This document shows, one piece after another, positions 46,250 to 54,838 of a stretch of 64,000 nucleotides of DNA. The stretch lies in assembly GCA_905480605.1 (NCBI GenBank), contig CAJQRD010000037.1, forward strand, positions 38,970 to 102,969, given 5' to 3'. The number at the start of each line of letters is the position of its first letter. Position 1 is the first letter of the stretch. The DNA is from an uncultured Saprospiraceae bacterium. GTDB lineage: Bacteria; Bacteroidota; Bacteroidia; Chitinophagales; Saprospiraceae. The notes beneath the pieces were generated by a model. The model worked only from the letters and a program-made list of their open reading frames with translations, was not told where the DNA came from and made no database searches. The position numbers and the translations under genes were made by a program.

Positions 46250-46762
46250 TTAATTAAACTTTATTTCGTCAATCAAATTACCTACGAATGATTCGTGATC
46301 ATTGTCACCAGCCAATTGTTTTCTGATTATCTTTTCAGCAATATCAGTAGCCAACGTTCCAACTTCATTCTTAACAGAAATCATTGCAGCTTTGCGCTCG
46401 TTTTCAATTTCCAATTTAGCACTTGTTACAATTCTTGAAGCTTCTTCTTTTGCTTTCGCTTTTGCTTCATTGACAATTGTATTTTTAGCATCAATAGCTT
46501 CCTTTAAAATCTTTCCTCTTTCTTCTCTAGCTTCTGCTAAAATTTGCTCGTTCTCGGCATTTAACTTTGCCATTTCTTCTCTAGCCAAAGCTGCTTGCTC
46601 TAAAGAATCTTTAATATCCGATTCTCTTTTTTTCAATGCATTGGCGATAGGCTTGAATGCATATTTACCCATGATTAACCAAAACAAAACAAATATGACC
46701 AAAGACCATAATGCTAATCCTGGTGTTGGCTGAAATGGTGCGAATCCGCTTAAGTATATCAT
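46250..46762 (-). CDS. atpF: F1Fo ATP synthase subunit b
   Basis: A 170-residue peripheral stalk protein with one N-terminal membrane helix (about 15-35, LALWSLVIFVLFWLIMGKYAF) and a long charged coiled coil (AREEMAKLNAENEQILAEAREERGK). The FKPI motif after the helix is typical. It is preceded by a hairpin with T-run in the atpE-atpF gap (see 46795-46834). Confidence 0.97.
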   Translation of the reverse strand: MIYLSGFAPFQPTPGLALWSLVIFVLFWLIMGKYAFKPIANALKKRESDIKDSLEQAALAREEMAKLNAENEQILAEAREERGKILKEAIDAKNTIVNEAKAKAKEEASRIVTSAKLEIENERKAAMISVKNEVGTLATDIAEKIIRKQLAGDNDHESFVGNLIDEIKFN

Positions 46763-46794
46763 TTATATAATATTTCTCTTTTTAAAAATTTGAA

Positions 46795-46834
46795 AAACAT
46801 CGGCTACTCTGCCAACCGCATTTTACCGATGTTT
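46795..46834 (-). promoter_or_regulatory. hairpin with T-run between atpE and atpF, possible attenuator or processing site
   Basis: On the minus strand, starting 14 bases after the atpE stop, a perfect 9-bp stem AAACATCGG / CCGATGTTT encloses 22 bases that can form a small inner TGC/GCA stem. It is followed by a T-rich tract (TTCAAATTTTT). It looks like a partial terminator or stabilising hairpin at the end of atpE. Confidence 0.6.
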
Positions 46835-46847
46835 AATTTTCGATATC

Positions 46848-47060
<213 letters not shown>

Positions 47061-47078
47061 TCAAATTTTATTAAATAA

Positions 47079-48437
47079 TTAATGATGTTCTTCTGTCGCA
47101 GCACCAATATATGATGCTGTTAATATAGTAAATACAAATGCTTGAACAAATGCTACAATCAATTCAATTGACATCATAAAGATCGTCAAAGGAATTGCCA
47201 AGATAGTTCCTGTAGTAGCTCCTGCCATATTTGTACCTGAATTACCAAATATAAAAATCAAACCTACAAAACTTAATATTGCAATGTGTCCAGCAGTAAT
47301 ATTACCAGCCAAACGCAACATCAATGTCAAAGGCTTTATAAATAATCCCAGCACTTCTACTGGTGTTAAAATCAACTTCACAAACCATGGCACTCCTGGA
47401 AAATTAAATATGTGTCCCCAGTAGTTTTTGTTACCACTAAAATTTGTAATAAGGAATACCAAAACAGCTAAAATCATTGTAACTGTCAAACTTCCAGAAA
47501 CATTCACACTTCCTAAAAATGGAATTTGACCCCATAAATTAAGACCTAGAATGAAGAAGAAAATTGTCATTAGCAATGGCAAATACTTCTCATATTTCTT
47601 TTCGCCAATAAAAGGAATTGCTACATCGTCTCTTATAAACTGAAATACCGGCTCAAGAAATGATTGAATTCCTGATGGTGCTTGACCTTCATTCTTTGTG
47701 TAGGCTTTTGCTGCAGCTCTGAATGCAAAGAATAAAATTAAACATACAATTAACATTGAGACGACACTCTTGGTTGGACTTAAATCCATAAATGAAGTGA
47801 CACCTCCACCTAATATACCACCATCCCAAATAGTCTTTTGCTCAAGTAAAAATCCTTTGCCACCTATTACGGCATATCTCCTTTCTACTGATTTACCATC
47901 TGCTCCAGCTACTTCAACTCTCCCAAAACCATCTACAGCAGTTGTTCCATCAACAAACTTATCTGAACAAGCCAATTTGTGAATATTTCCTTCAAAAAGA
48001 ACATACCCATTGTAACTCTTTGCACCATTGTCATGATGACCTGCTTCAAACTTTCCTGTTGAGAAAAACTCAACACCTCTGTCCTTAGAATATAAAATTG
48101 CAGGTAGTGGAATTCTTACAGCATCTAATATTGTATAAACATTAGCATCACTGATATGGTGAATTGCTGTTGCTGTTGGATCATACTCATGGTTTTGATC
48201 AACACTTACAGAAGCACCACAATCCGTATTCGGATTAGAAATCAAATAATTAGCATGATGATGATCGCCATCATGTCCTGCATGAGTTTCTCCATTATCG
48301 TGGTCATGACCAGCATGTGATTCATGGTCATGAGCGTGATCATGATTATGTCCGTCTCCGTGATCGTGATCGTGTCCTTGTGCCAGCATAAAAACGCTGA
48401 TCATCGAAAATAAAATAAAACTGAATAGTCTTCGCAT
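47079..48437 (-). CDS. atpB: F1Fo ATP synthase subunit a with exported His-rich N-terminal extension
   Basis: About 452 residues, against about 270 in E. coli. I use the ATG at 48437, not the TTG just before it. The protein begins with a signal peptide (RLFSFILFSMISVFMLAQ), then a His/Asp/Gly-rich stretch (about 21-62, e.g. GHDHDHGDGHNHDHAHDHE) and a domain of about 150 residues (VRIPLPAILYSKDRGVEFFS, YAVIGGKGFLLEQ). The normal a-subunit helices follow from about 225, with the essential Arg in LTLMLRLAGNITAGHI. Long AtpB N-termini occur in Bacteroidota; this His cluster is unusual. Confidence 0.95.
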   Translation of the reverse strand: MRRLFSFILFSMISVFMLAQGHDHDHGDGHNHDHAHDHESHAGHDHDNGETHAGHDGDHHHANYLISNPNTDCGASVSVDQNHEYDPTATAIHHISDANVYTILDAVRIPLPAILYSKDRGVEFFSTGKFEAGHHDNGAKSYNGYVLFEGNIHKLACSDKFVDGTTAVDGFGRVEVAGADGKSVERRYAVIGGKGFLLEQKTIWDGGILGGGVTSFMDLSPTKSVVSMLIVCLILFFAFRAAAKAYTKNEGQAPSGIQSFLEPVFQFIRDDVAIPFIGEKKYEKYLPLLMTIFFFILGLNLWGQIPFLGSVNVSGSLTVTMILAVLVFLITNFSGNKNYWGHIFNFPGVPWFVKLILTPVEVLGLFIKPLTLMLRLAGNITAGHIAILSFVGLIFIFGNSGTNMAGATTGTILAIPLTIFMMSIELIVAFVQAFVFTILTASYIGAATEEHH

Positions 48438-48461
48438 CAATTAGGCTACTTAAATTCGGCA

Positions 48462-48469
48462 CAAAGGTA
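48462..48469 (-). promoter_or_regulatory. probable -7 element of the atp operon promoter
   Basis: On the minus strand TACCTTTG, a TAnnTTTG match, 24 bases before the atpB ATG. No TTG at the expected spacing was found upstream. Confidence 0.45.
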
Positions 48470-48787
48470 TAATTTATAGGCATTATTAATGGCATTTTTA
48501 TCAATTATTATCTATCAAAATGAAATAAATTTTTAGATTAACAAATAACTTAATATATGAGTATTTTACGGTTGGTGGTAATACCTATCACATTACCTAA
48601 CAAACTGTAATTTACCGTATAAAAATTAGGTAAAATTGTAAATTCATAAAATATTATACCCTTCGTAAGACTTGACTAAAATGTAAGAATTATTCACTTT
48701 TATAGCTGGTTTTCATGGTTTTATAGAGTATAATATGTTAAAAAAAGGATTATCCTCTAAGTCTGTCATAAAAAGTGGTTCTAGAAA

Positions 48788-48829
48788 CCAAAAAAAGCGG
48801 CAAGATTATTAATCAATACCGCTTTTTAT
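48788..48829 (-). terminator. terminator after rny
   Basis: Outer stem AAAAAGCGG / CCGCTTTTT with an inner ATT/AAT pairing in the loop, located about 50 bases after the rny stop on the minus strand, with T-runs in the arms. Confidence 0.7.
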
Positions 48830-48880
48830 ATTCTTAATAGGCCCTTGTCAGATTTATTTCCTTCAGTGCCTTAAAGCTTT

Positions 48881-50542
48881 CTATCTCGCTATTGCCGTAG
48901 CTCTCTTTTCTCTAATCACAGTCACTTTTACTTGACCTGGATATTGCATTTCATCCTGAATCTTTTGTGAGATCATAAATGCCAAGTCATCAGCAAATGC
49001 ATCAGTTACCTTTTCGCTTTCAACGATAACACGTAATTCTCTTCCTGCCTGAATGGCATAAGCTTTTTGAACACCATCGTACGAAAGTGCCAAGTCTTCC
49101 AATTCACCAATTCTCTTCAAGTAACTTTCTAATATTTCTCTTCTTGCACCTGGTCTTGCGCCCGAAATAGCATCACACGCTTGCACCAAAGGAGAAATAA
49201 TATTATTCATTTCAATCTCATCATGGTGTGCTCCAACTGCATTTAAGATAACCGGATGTTCCTTCACTTTTTCAAGCATTTGCATACCTAATAGTGCGTG
49301 AGGCAATTCAGACTCTTCATCTGCTACTTTTCCAATATCATGTAAAAGGCCAGCTCTCTTAGCCATTTTGATTTGTTTGTTGCTCATTTCCAATTCCGCA
49401 GCCATTATAGAACAAAGTGTTGCTGTTTCAATCGAGTGCTTTAATAGGTTTTGACCATAAGATGATCTAAATCTCATTCTTCCTATCATTCTAATGATAG
49501 TATCATGAACACCATGAATATCAAGATCGATTACCGTTCTTTCACCAATCTCTTTGATTTGTTCTTCCAGTTGCTTACTTACTTTGGCTACTGTTTCTTC
49601 AATTTTCGCAGGGTGTATTCTACCATCAGCTACCAATCGCTTTAATGACAATCTGCAGATTTCCCTTCTTATTGGATCAAAACTTGAAATGACAATAGCC
49701 TCTGGTGTATCATCAACAATAATCTCTGCCCCAGTGGCAGCTTCTAATGCTCTAATGTTACGACCTTCTCTACCAATTATCTGACCTTTGATGTCATCAG
49801 AATCTAAATTAAAAACAGAAACTGTGTTTTCAATAGTATATTCAGCTCCCATTCTCTGGATTGTCTGAATAATTATTTTCTTAGCTTCTTTAGCAGCTCT
49901 ACCTTTAGCGTCGTTGATAGCTTCTTTTTCTATCGCTAGGGCTTCACTTTCTGCTTTTCCTTTTACTGCTTCTAATAACTTGTCTTTTGCTTCAGCCTCA
50001 GATAATTTGGAAATTAATTCAAGTTCTTTGATTCGAATTTCATTGGCTTGATCTAATTCTTCTTTCTTTTTGGCAACGATTTTAAGTTGTTTTCCAAGAT
50101 TCTCTTTTATCGCCAGGGCCTCAGATTCTCTTTGCTCTATTGTTTCTAATTCAGATTGAAACTTATCTTGCTTAATATTCAGATCTTTTTCCATCGAAAT
50201 GACTTGCATTTCTCTCTCTTTCATTTCTACTTTATGATCAGCCTTATAGCTCTGATAATCTTCTTTTAGTTTAGAGTATTTGTCTTTAGCTTCTTGAATC
50301 TTCTTTTGCTTAATAGACTCGTTTTTAGATTCAGCTTTGCCTAACAATTTGTCAGCTTTTGAAGTGGCTTCATCAATTTTTCTCCTAGCTGTAATTTCAG
50401 CTTCTTTCAAAGTCAAATCAGCTTTTTTGTTAGCCTCATCGATTTTGCTATGAGCTGATTTTTTTACAATCATATTGGATATTATATAACCAATTACGAT
50501 TCCTACAAGTAATCCAATTACCCAAGGAAGTAAACTTTCCAT
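48881..50542 (-). CDS. rny: ribonuclease Y
   Basis: A 553-residue membrane-anchored endoribonuclease that starts mRNA decay. Order: N-terminal helix (about 5-25, [22 protein letters not shown]), long coiled coil (30-210), KH domain ([24 protein letters not shown]) and HD domain ([22 protein letters not shown] ... [10 protein letters not shown]). Length is slightly above the usual 520, within the coiled coil. It follows zapA by 63 bases and ends in a terminator. Confidence 0.98.
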   Translation of the reverse strand: MESLLPWVIGLLVGIVIGYIISNMIVKKSAHSKIDEANKKADLTLKEAEITARRKIDEATSKADKLLGKAESKNESIKQKKIQEAKDKYSKLKEDYQSYKADHKVEMKEREMQVISMEKDLNIKQDKFQSELETIEQRESEALAIKENLGKQLKIVAKKKEELDQANEIRIKELELISKLSEAEAKDKLLEAVKGKAESEALAIEKEAINDAKGRAAKEAKKIIIQTIQRMGAEYTIENTVSVFNLDSDDIKGQIIGREGRNIRALEAATGAEIIVDDTPEAIVISSFDPIRREICRLSLKRLVADGRIHPAKIEETVAKVSKQLEEQIKEIGERTVIDLDIHGVHDTIIRMIGRMRFRSSYGQNLLKHSIETATLCSIMAAELEMSNKQIKMAKRAGLLHDIGKVADEESELPHALLGMQMLEKVKEHPVILNAVGAHHDEIEMNNIISPLVQACDAISGARPGARREILESYLKRIGELEDLALSYDGVQKAYAIQAGRELRVIVESEKVTDAFADDLAFMISQKIQDEMQYPGQVKVTVIREKRATAIAR

Positions 50543-50605
50543 ATTTCAAAATATTTAAAATGTGATGGATATAAGAAAAGTGGTAGGATTATACTTTTAG
50601 TATTT

Positions 50606-50899
50606 TTATTGGACTTCTCTTGAAATAATATCAAGTAACCTTTCTACTTTATCGTTGGCAATACTAATGCTTTGCCCTGATTGACTATTTTTTCTTGCTT
50701 CAAAAGCGTAAGTTAACAAGATCATTGCCAATATATCCTTGGTTGTTTTAACCATATATTTTACTTTGAAGTCTGCGATTTTCTCATTGAGTTCCGCTTC
50801 TACTTCAACTGCAATCTCTTTTTCTTTTTCAGTCAATCTTACAGGATAGCTTTCACCTGCAATTTGAATGGTATGTGATATTAAATTCTCATTTTCCAT
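50606..50899 (-). CDS. zapA: cell division protein ZapA
   Basis: A 97-residue protein. N-terminal beta part IQIAGESYPVRLTEKEKEIAVEVEAELNEKI is the ZapA pattern, followed by the helical part (KDILAMILLTYAFEARK). ZapA binds FtsZ and stabilises the Z ring. It overlaps the end of the upstream coiled-coil gene by 11 bases. The order pheT, coiled-coil gene, zapA, rny is common in Bacteroidota. Confidence 0.92.
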   Translation of the reverse strand: MENENLISHTIQIAGESYPVRLTEKEKEIAVEVEAELNEKIADFKVKYMVKTTKDILAMILLTYAFEARKNSQSGQSISIANDKVERLLDIISREVQ

Positions 50900-51179
50900 T
50901 CAATTCGATATTTAAAAGTTCAATACATGCATCTAGTCTCTCTATATATTGATCCAGCGCTTCTTGTATTTTTGAAAGATTAGCATTTAATTCTGATTTT
51001 GTGGGTTGTTGTTTTACTTCAACCTTATTCAGTTTGTTAATATGCTGTCCTTTTTCCTCCTCTAACCTCTTATTCCGTTCAATTAATTGTTGATTCTCCG
51101 ACTGGATTTCCTTCCACTTTTGGATGAAAACCTTCGTTTTTTCTTCTAAGGCATCGATATTCTTATTAAATGCCTCCAT
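50889..51179 (-). CDS. small coiled-coil protein next to zapA
   Basis: A 96-residue, fully helical charged protein (ALEEKTKVFIQKWKEIQSEN, LIERNKRLEEEKGQHINKL, LDQYIERLDACIELLN). It overlaps zapA by 11 bases, so the products probably act together, perhaps as a ZapB-like partner of ZapA in division. That role is inferred from size, coiled coil and gene order; no family motif is seen. Confidence 0.8.
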   Translation of the reverse strand: MEAFNKNIDALEEKTKVFIQKWKEIQSENQQLIERNKRLEEEKGQHINKLNKVEVKQQPTKSELNANLSKIQEALDQYIERLDACIELLNIELNGK

Positions 51180-51215
51180 ATGCTACAAAAATAGTTCTTT
51201 TTTGATGATAACTAA

Positions 51216-53639
51216 TTATTTTCTTATTCTAGCTCCAAGTTCCGAGCCAAAGTTTTCTATCAATTTATTCATAACCTTATCAACATCTTTGTCTTTTAGT
51301 GTTTTTGTGCTGTCTTGGAACACAAATTTAACTGCATAAGACTTTTTCCCTTTGCCCAATTGCTCTTCATTTTTATAAATATCGAACAAACTCACCTCAG
51401 AAATCAATTTTTTCTCAGTTTTTTTAGTAATCCCTACAATTTTATCAAAACTTACTCCTTCATCTATGACCAAGGCCAAATCTCTACTTGTTGATGGATA
51501 TTTACTGATTTCAGTTGTTTTCACAGATGCTTTGGATGCACTTCTTATCAATGTCTTCAGGTTAAAACATGCATAATATATATCTTGCTTTACTTCTGCT
51601 ATTTTCTGTGTTGCTCTGTCCACCTTTCCAAAGTTGACCATTGCACTTGGTCCTCTGTGGTATTTCAACCCAAAATCTAGACCTGACTCTTCAGTTTCGG
51701 CTATTTGATATCCACTGATATTAATTCTATCTAAAATCAAATTGACCCATTTTTTCAGATCATAAAAATCAACTTTATCAGAATTTGCATTGTTCCAGTT
51801 CGATTTTTCTTTTTGCCCAGAAATAAATAGTGTTAAAAAGTCCGTTTCAACGAAGTCTTCCTCTTTAATGTAAGCTCGCCCATATTCAAATAGTCTTAAA
51901 TCTAATTGTTGATGATTAAGATTATGAGCAATAGACTTTAACCCACTCAACAACGCATCTGGCCTCATTATATCCAAATGAACATTACTGGTGTTGTTTA
52001 TAAATACATGATCAACGTTGTCCTCATATAAACGTGACTCAATCAAGGACAGCCCCATCATCTCATTAAAACCATTGGCTGCCAATAAATCAGCAATCTT
52101 ATTTTTAATATCTCTTGAAGTCGGATAATTTTGATAATTAATAGCTGTTTTTAACTGTGTAGGAATTGGCACCTTGTTAAAACCATATATTCTCAATATC
52201 TCCTCAATAATATCAATTTCCCTTAAAACGTCAGCTTTATTCGTTGGTACGTACACTATTATCGAATCATTGTCCATGGGTCTTAATTCCATATCCATAG
52301 CACGCAAAATATCATGAACTGTATCTTTAGGAAGATCTGTTCCGATTATTCTGTTGACATTGGCGTATTTAACTAAGACCTCCTTAGGCTTGATAGGACT
52401 TGGATAAATATCTATAATTTCAGACTCTATTTTTGCACCTGCGTATTCTTGTAATAGCAAAGCTGCTCTTTTCAAAACTTGAACCGTGATGTTTGGATCA
52501 CTGCCTTTCTCAAATACTTTTGCAGCATCACTTCTAAGTAGATGACGGGTGCTTGTTTTTCTAATAGATGAAGAATCAAAATGAGCTGCCTCCAAAAATA
52601 TATTTGTAGTTTCTTCTTTTACCCCAGAATTAAACCCACCAAAAATACCTCCAATACACATTGGATTATCTTGTCCGTCACAAATCATCAGGTCTTGATC
52701 AGACAACTTGCGTTCTCGTTCATCTAAGCTTAAAAATAAACTGCCTTCACTTAATGTTTTGACATTGATAGTTTGATCAGTTATTATGTCTTGATCAAAT
52801 GCATGAAGTGGTTGACCCATTTCATGTAAAACGAAATTGGTAATATCTACAATATTACTTATTGGTCTAACACCTACAGCAAGTAATAATTGTTGCATCC
52901 ATTTAGGCGATTCACCCACTTTAACGTCTGTCAATGAAATACCAGAATATCTAGGACATGCTTTTTGATTGTGAACCTTTACCGTTAAGGGTGCGATACT
53001 ACCATCAATATTAAAGTCCTCAATAACTGGCTCTTTAATTGATCCAGTCCAACCTTCATTTATTTTTAAATATGCCGCGAGGTCTTTCGCAACGCCCAAG
53101 TGACAAGTAGCGTCTGATCTATTAGGAGTTAATCCTATTTCAAAAACATAATCATCTTCCAATTTAAAGTGCTCACTGGCTTTTAATCCAACTGGCAAAT
53201 CATTAGGTAGTAACATTATTCCATCATGACTTGTGCCTAGACCCAATTCGTCTTCTGCGCAAATCATACCTAGAGACTCTTCGCCTCTCATTTTACCTCG
53301 CTTTATTTTAAAGGGCTCACCTTTTTCATCATATAATGTTGTACCAATAGTTGCGACTAACACTTTTTGATTCGCTCCAACATTAGGCGCACCACAAACT
53401 ATTTGTACTGGTTCACCTTCTCCAATATCAACTTTTGTCACTGATAGTTTATCTGCATTTGGATGCTTGCCACATTCCAAAACATGACCAACCACAATTC
53501 CTTGTAGTCCACCTTTAATACTTTCAACCTTCTCAAGACCTTCTACTTCTAATCCAATGTCTGTAAGAATTTCAGAAACCCTTTCAATTGGAAGATCAAT
53601 ATCAATGTATCTCTTTAACCAGTTTAGAGAAACTTTCAT
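51216..53639 (-). CDS. pheT: phenylalanyl-tRNA synthetase beta subunit
   Basis: An 807-residue protein of normal length. Domains: tRNA-binding OB fold (about 40-150, VVGHVLECGKHPNADKLSV ... QIVCGAPNVGANQKV), B3/B4 editing domain (about 215-390), B5 domain (about 400-475, VNRIIGTDLPKDTVHDILRAM), the catalytic-like core and the C-terminal FDX-ACB domain (about 715-807, SKYPSTSRDLALVIDEGVSF). It forms the alpha2-beta2 enzyme with PheS, whose gene is not adjacent here. Confidence 0.98.
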   Translation of the reverse strand: MKVSLNWLKRYIDIDLPIERVSEILTDIGLEVEGLEKVESIKGGLQGIVVGHVLECGKHPNADKLSVTKVDIGEGEPVQIVCGAPNVGANQKVLVATIGTTLYDEKGEPFKIKRGKMRGEESLGMICAEDELGLGTSHDGIMLLPNDLPVGLKASEHFKLEDDYVFEIGLTPNRSDATCHLGVAKDLAAYLKINEGWTGSIKEPVIEDFNIDGSIAPLTVKVHNQKACPRYSGISLTDVKVGESPKWMQQLLLAVGVRPISNIVDITNFVLHEMGQPLHAFDQDIITDQTINVKTLSEGSLFLSLDERERKLSDQDLMICDGQDNPMCIGGIFGGFNSGVKEETTNIFLEAAHFDSSSIRKTSTRHLLRSDAAKVFEKGSDPNITVQVLKRAALLLQEYAGAKIESEIIDIYPSPIKPKEVLVKYANVNRIIGTDLPKDTVHDILRAMDMELRPMDNDSIIVYVPTNKADVLREIDIIEEILRIYGFNKVPIPTQLKTAINYQNYPTSRDIKNKIADLLAANGFNEMMGLSLIESRLYEDNVDHVFINNTSNVHLDIMRPDALLSGLKSIAHNLNHQQLDLRLFEYGRAYIKEEDFVETDFLTLFISGQKEKSNWNNANSDKVDFYDLKKWVNLILDRINISGYQIAETEESGLDFGLKYHRGPSAMVNFGKVDRATQKIAEVKQDIYYACFNLKTLIRSASKASVKTTEISKYPSTSRDLALVIDEGVSFDKIVGITKKTEKKLISEVSLFDIYKNEEQLGKGKKSYAVKFVFQDSTKTLKDKDVDKVMNKLIENFGSELGARIRK

Positions 53640-53664
53640 CTACTTAATTTTTTATATGAATAAG

Positions 53665-53672
53665 CAAAGATA
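53665..53672 (-). promoter_or_regulatory. probable -7 element for pheT
   Basis: Minus-strand TATCTTTG (TAnnTTTG), 25 bases upstream of the pheT ATG. No convincing -33 element seen. Confidence 0.45.
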
Positions 53673-53714
53673 AAGTAATTTTTAAGGCTTTATCTGTTTT
53701 GCTTTGGCAGAATT

Positions 53715-53748
53715 CCTCTCTGCCAGGGGCAGGTCCCTGCCAGAGAGG
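53715..53748. repeat. GC-rich palindromic element
   Basis: CCTCTCTG pairs with CAGAGAGG, then after one C-C mismatch CAGGG pairs with CCCTG around loop GCAGGT. It is GC-rich compared with its surroundings and has no T-run. It may be a dispersed palindromic element or a leader structure. Confidence 0.5.
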
Positions 53749-53840
53749 GCTCCCTTTCTGTACTTATCATCAACTATTCTCCTAAGTCTCTGACTATCAA
53801 CAACATGAAAAACACCACTTTCTCTCATTTATTACAAAAT

Positions 53841-53872
53841 AAAAAGGCGACATGGGGGATGTCGCCTTTTTT
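53841..53872 (-). terminator. terminator after the Omp28-type lipoprotein gene
   Basis: Stem AAAAAGGCGACAT / ATGTCGCCTTTTT (13 bp) with loop GGGGG. T-runs on both sides make it potentially bidirectional. Confidence 0.9.
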
Positions 53873-53997
53873 CAACTATGAATAATTTTACTAACCAAAA
53901 CTATATATTGAACTAACTAAATTTACTTATAATATTCTGAATTTATAAATACAAATATATATCACTTTTGGTCCTTATGAATCGCATGAAAGGGGGA

Positions 53998-54825
53998 TTA
54001 TTCAGTTAAATGAACTGCCTCGGCTTGTAGAACCTCATCATTAAGTCCTGCAGCTGTCACAAAGCATGCAACTTCCATGTTTTCTGGTATCCATTCTCCA
54101 TTAACCTCACCTGGGACGGTATATGTAAATGTCCTTGGTAATACTTCTCCTGCGTCAATGTCTTCTCCTATAATATCACCAGTTATAGTAGTAAGCATAT
54201 CTTTCATTACATGTTTATGTGTAAAATCTATCACTAAGCCCATGCTGTTACTCAATTGCGGATCAACTAATTCACTCTCATTTACAATAGCAAATAATTT
54301 GATAATCCCAGGTAAATCTTCAAGAGCTTGAACACTGATGCTAATAGTTGCAGTTCTAGTACCTTCATCATAAGATGACGTTGCACTAAGAGTTACAGGA
54401 GAGGGTATTGCCAACCTTTCAACCACCTTGCTTTTCCAAGAATCTCTATCATCAATAGCTAAAAAATCTTGATCTTCAAATTGCACTCTGTCTATCAATG
54501 CAGATGGCTTTCCAATTAAAAAGGTACTATTTTCTAAAGCTGCTGCATCATCATATCGAAAATCATATTTACTTTCTGATGTAGGGTTAGCTTGAAACAC
54601 ACCATGAATTCCATTAACGATAGCACGACCGGGATAACTTTTAACAATATCCTCAATTGCTGCTGCGCCATCAAAACAAGGTGCACAACTTACTCCAGTA
54701 AATTCTTCTATCATCACTTTTCTGTTACCCTCCTCAACAATGAATTTTGGAATTTCAACAGGTTGTTCTTCACAAGAAAAGAAAACGATACAAAGCAATA
54801 ATGCTATATAATTAAAAAATTTCAT
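53998..54825 (-). CDS. Omp28-related lipoprotein with thioredoxin-like CxxC
   Basis: A 275-residue lipoprotein (lipobox FFSCEE at residues 15-20). The Omp28 thioredoxin-like start is VMIEEFTGVSCAPCFDGAAAIEDI with C47 and C50, then NGIHGVFQANPTSESKYDFR. A beta-rich C-terminal half follows (TISISVQALEDLPGIIKLFA, PGEVNGEWIPENMEVACF). The DUF6029 protein gene immediately precedes it in transcription order (13 bases), a pairing seen repeatedly in Bacteroidota. Whether it is an active oxidoreductase is unknown. Confidence 0.85.
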   Translation of the reverse strand: MKFFNYIALLLCIVFFSCEEQPVEIPKFIVEEGNRKVMIEEFTGVSCAPCFDGAAAIEDIVKSYPGRAIVNGIHGVFQANPTSESKYDFRYDDAAALENSTFLIGKPSALIDRVQFEDQDFLAIDDRDSWKSKVVERLAIPSPVTLSATSSYDEGTRTATISISVQALEDLPGIIKLFAIVNESELVDPQLSNSMGLVIDFTHKHVMKDMLTTITGDIIGEDIDAGEVLPRTFTYTVPGEVNGEWIPENMEVACFVTAAGLNDEVLQAEAVHLTE

Positions 54826-54838
54826 AACTAATTAAAAT

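Larger units (their letters stand above)
48441..48880. other. intergenic region between rny and atpB
   Basis: 440 bases, both flanking genes on the minus strand. It holds the probable atp promoter at the right end of the gene-free stretch near 48462 and the rny terminator near 48788. Between them I see only AT-rich sequence and no ORF or RNA gene. Confidence 0.5.
53640..53997. other. intergenic region between pheT and the Omp28-type gene
   Basis: 358 bases containing the pheT promoter element, a GC-rich hairpin (53715-53748) and a terminator (53841-53872). No ORF or RNA gene is otherwise recognised. Confidence 0.6.
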
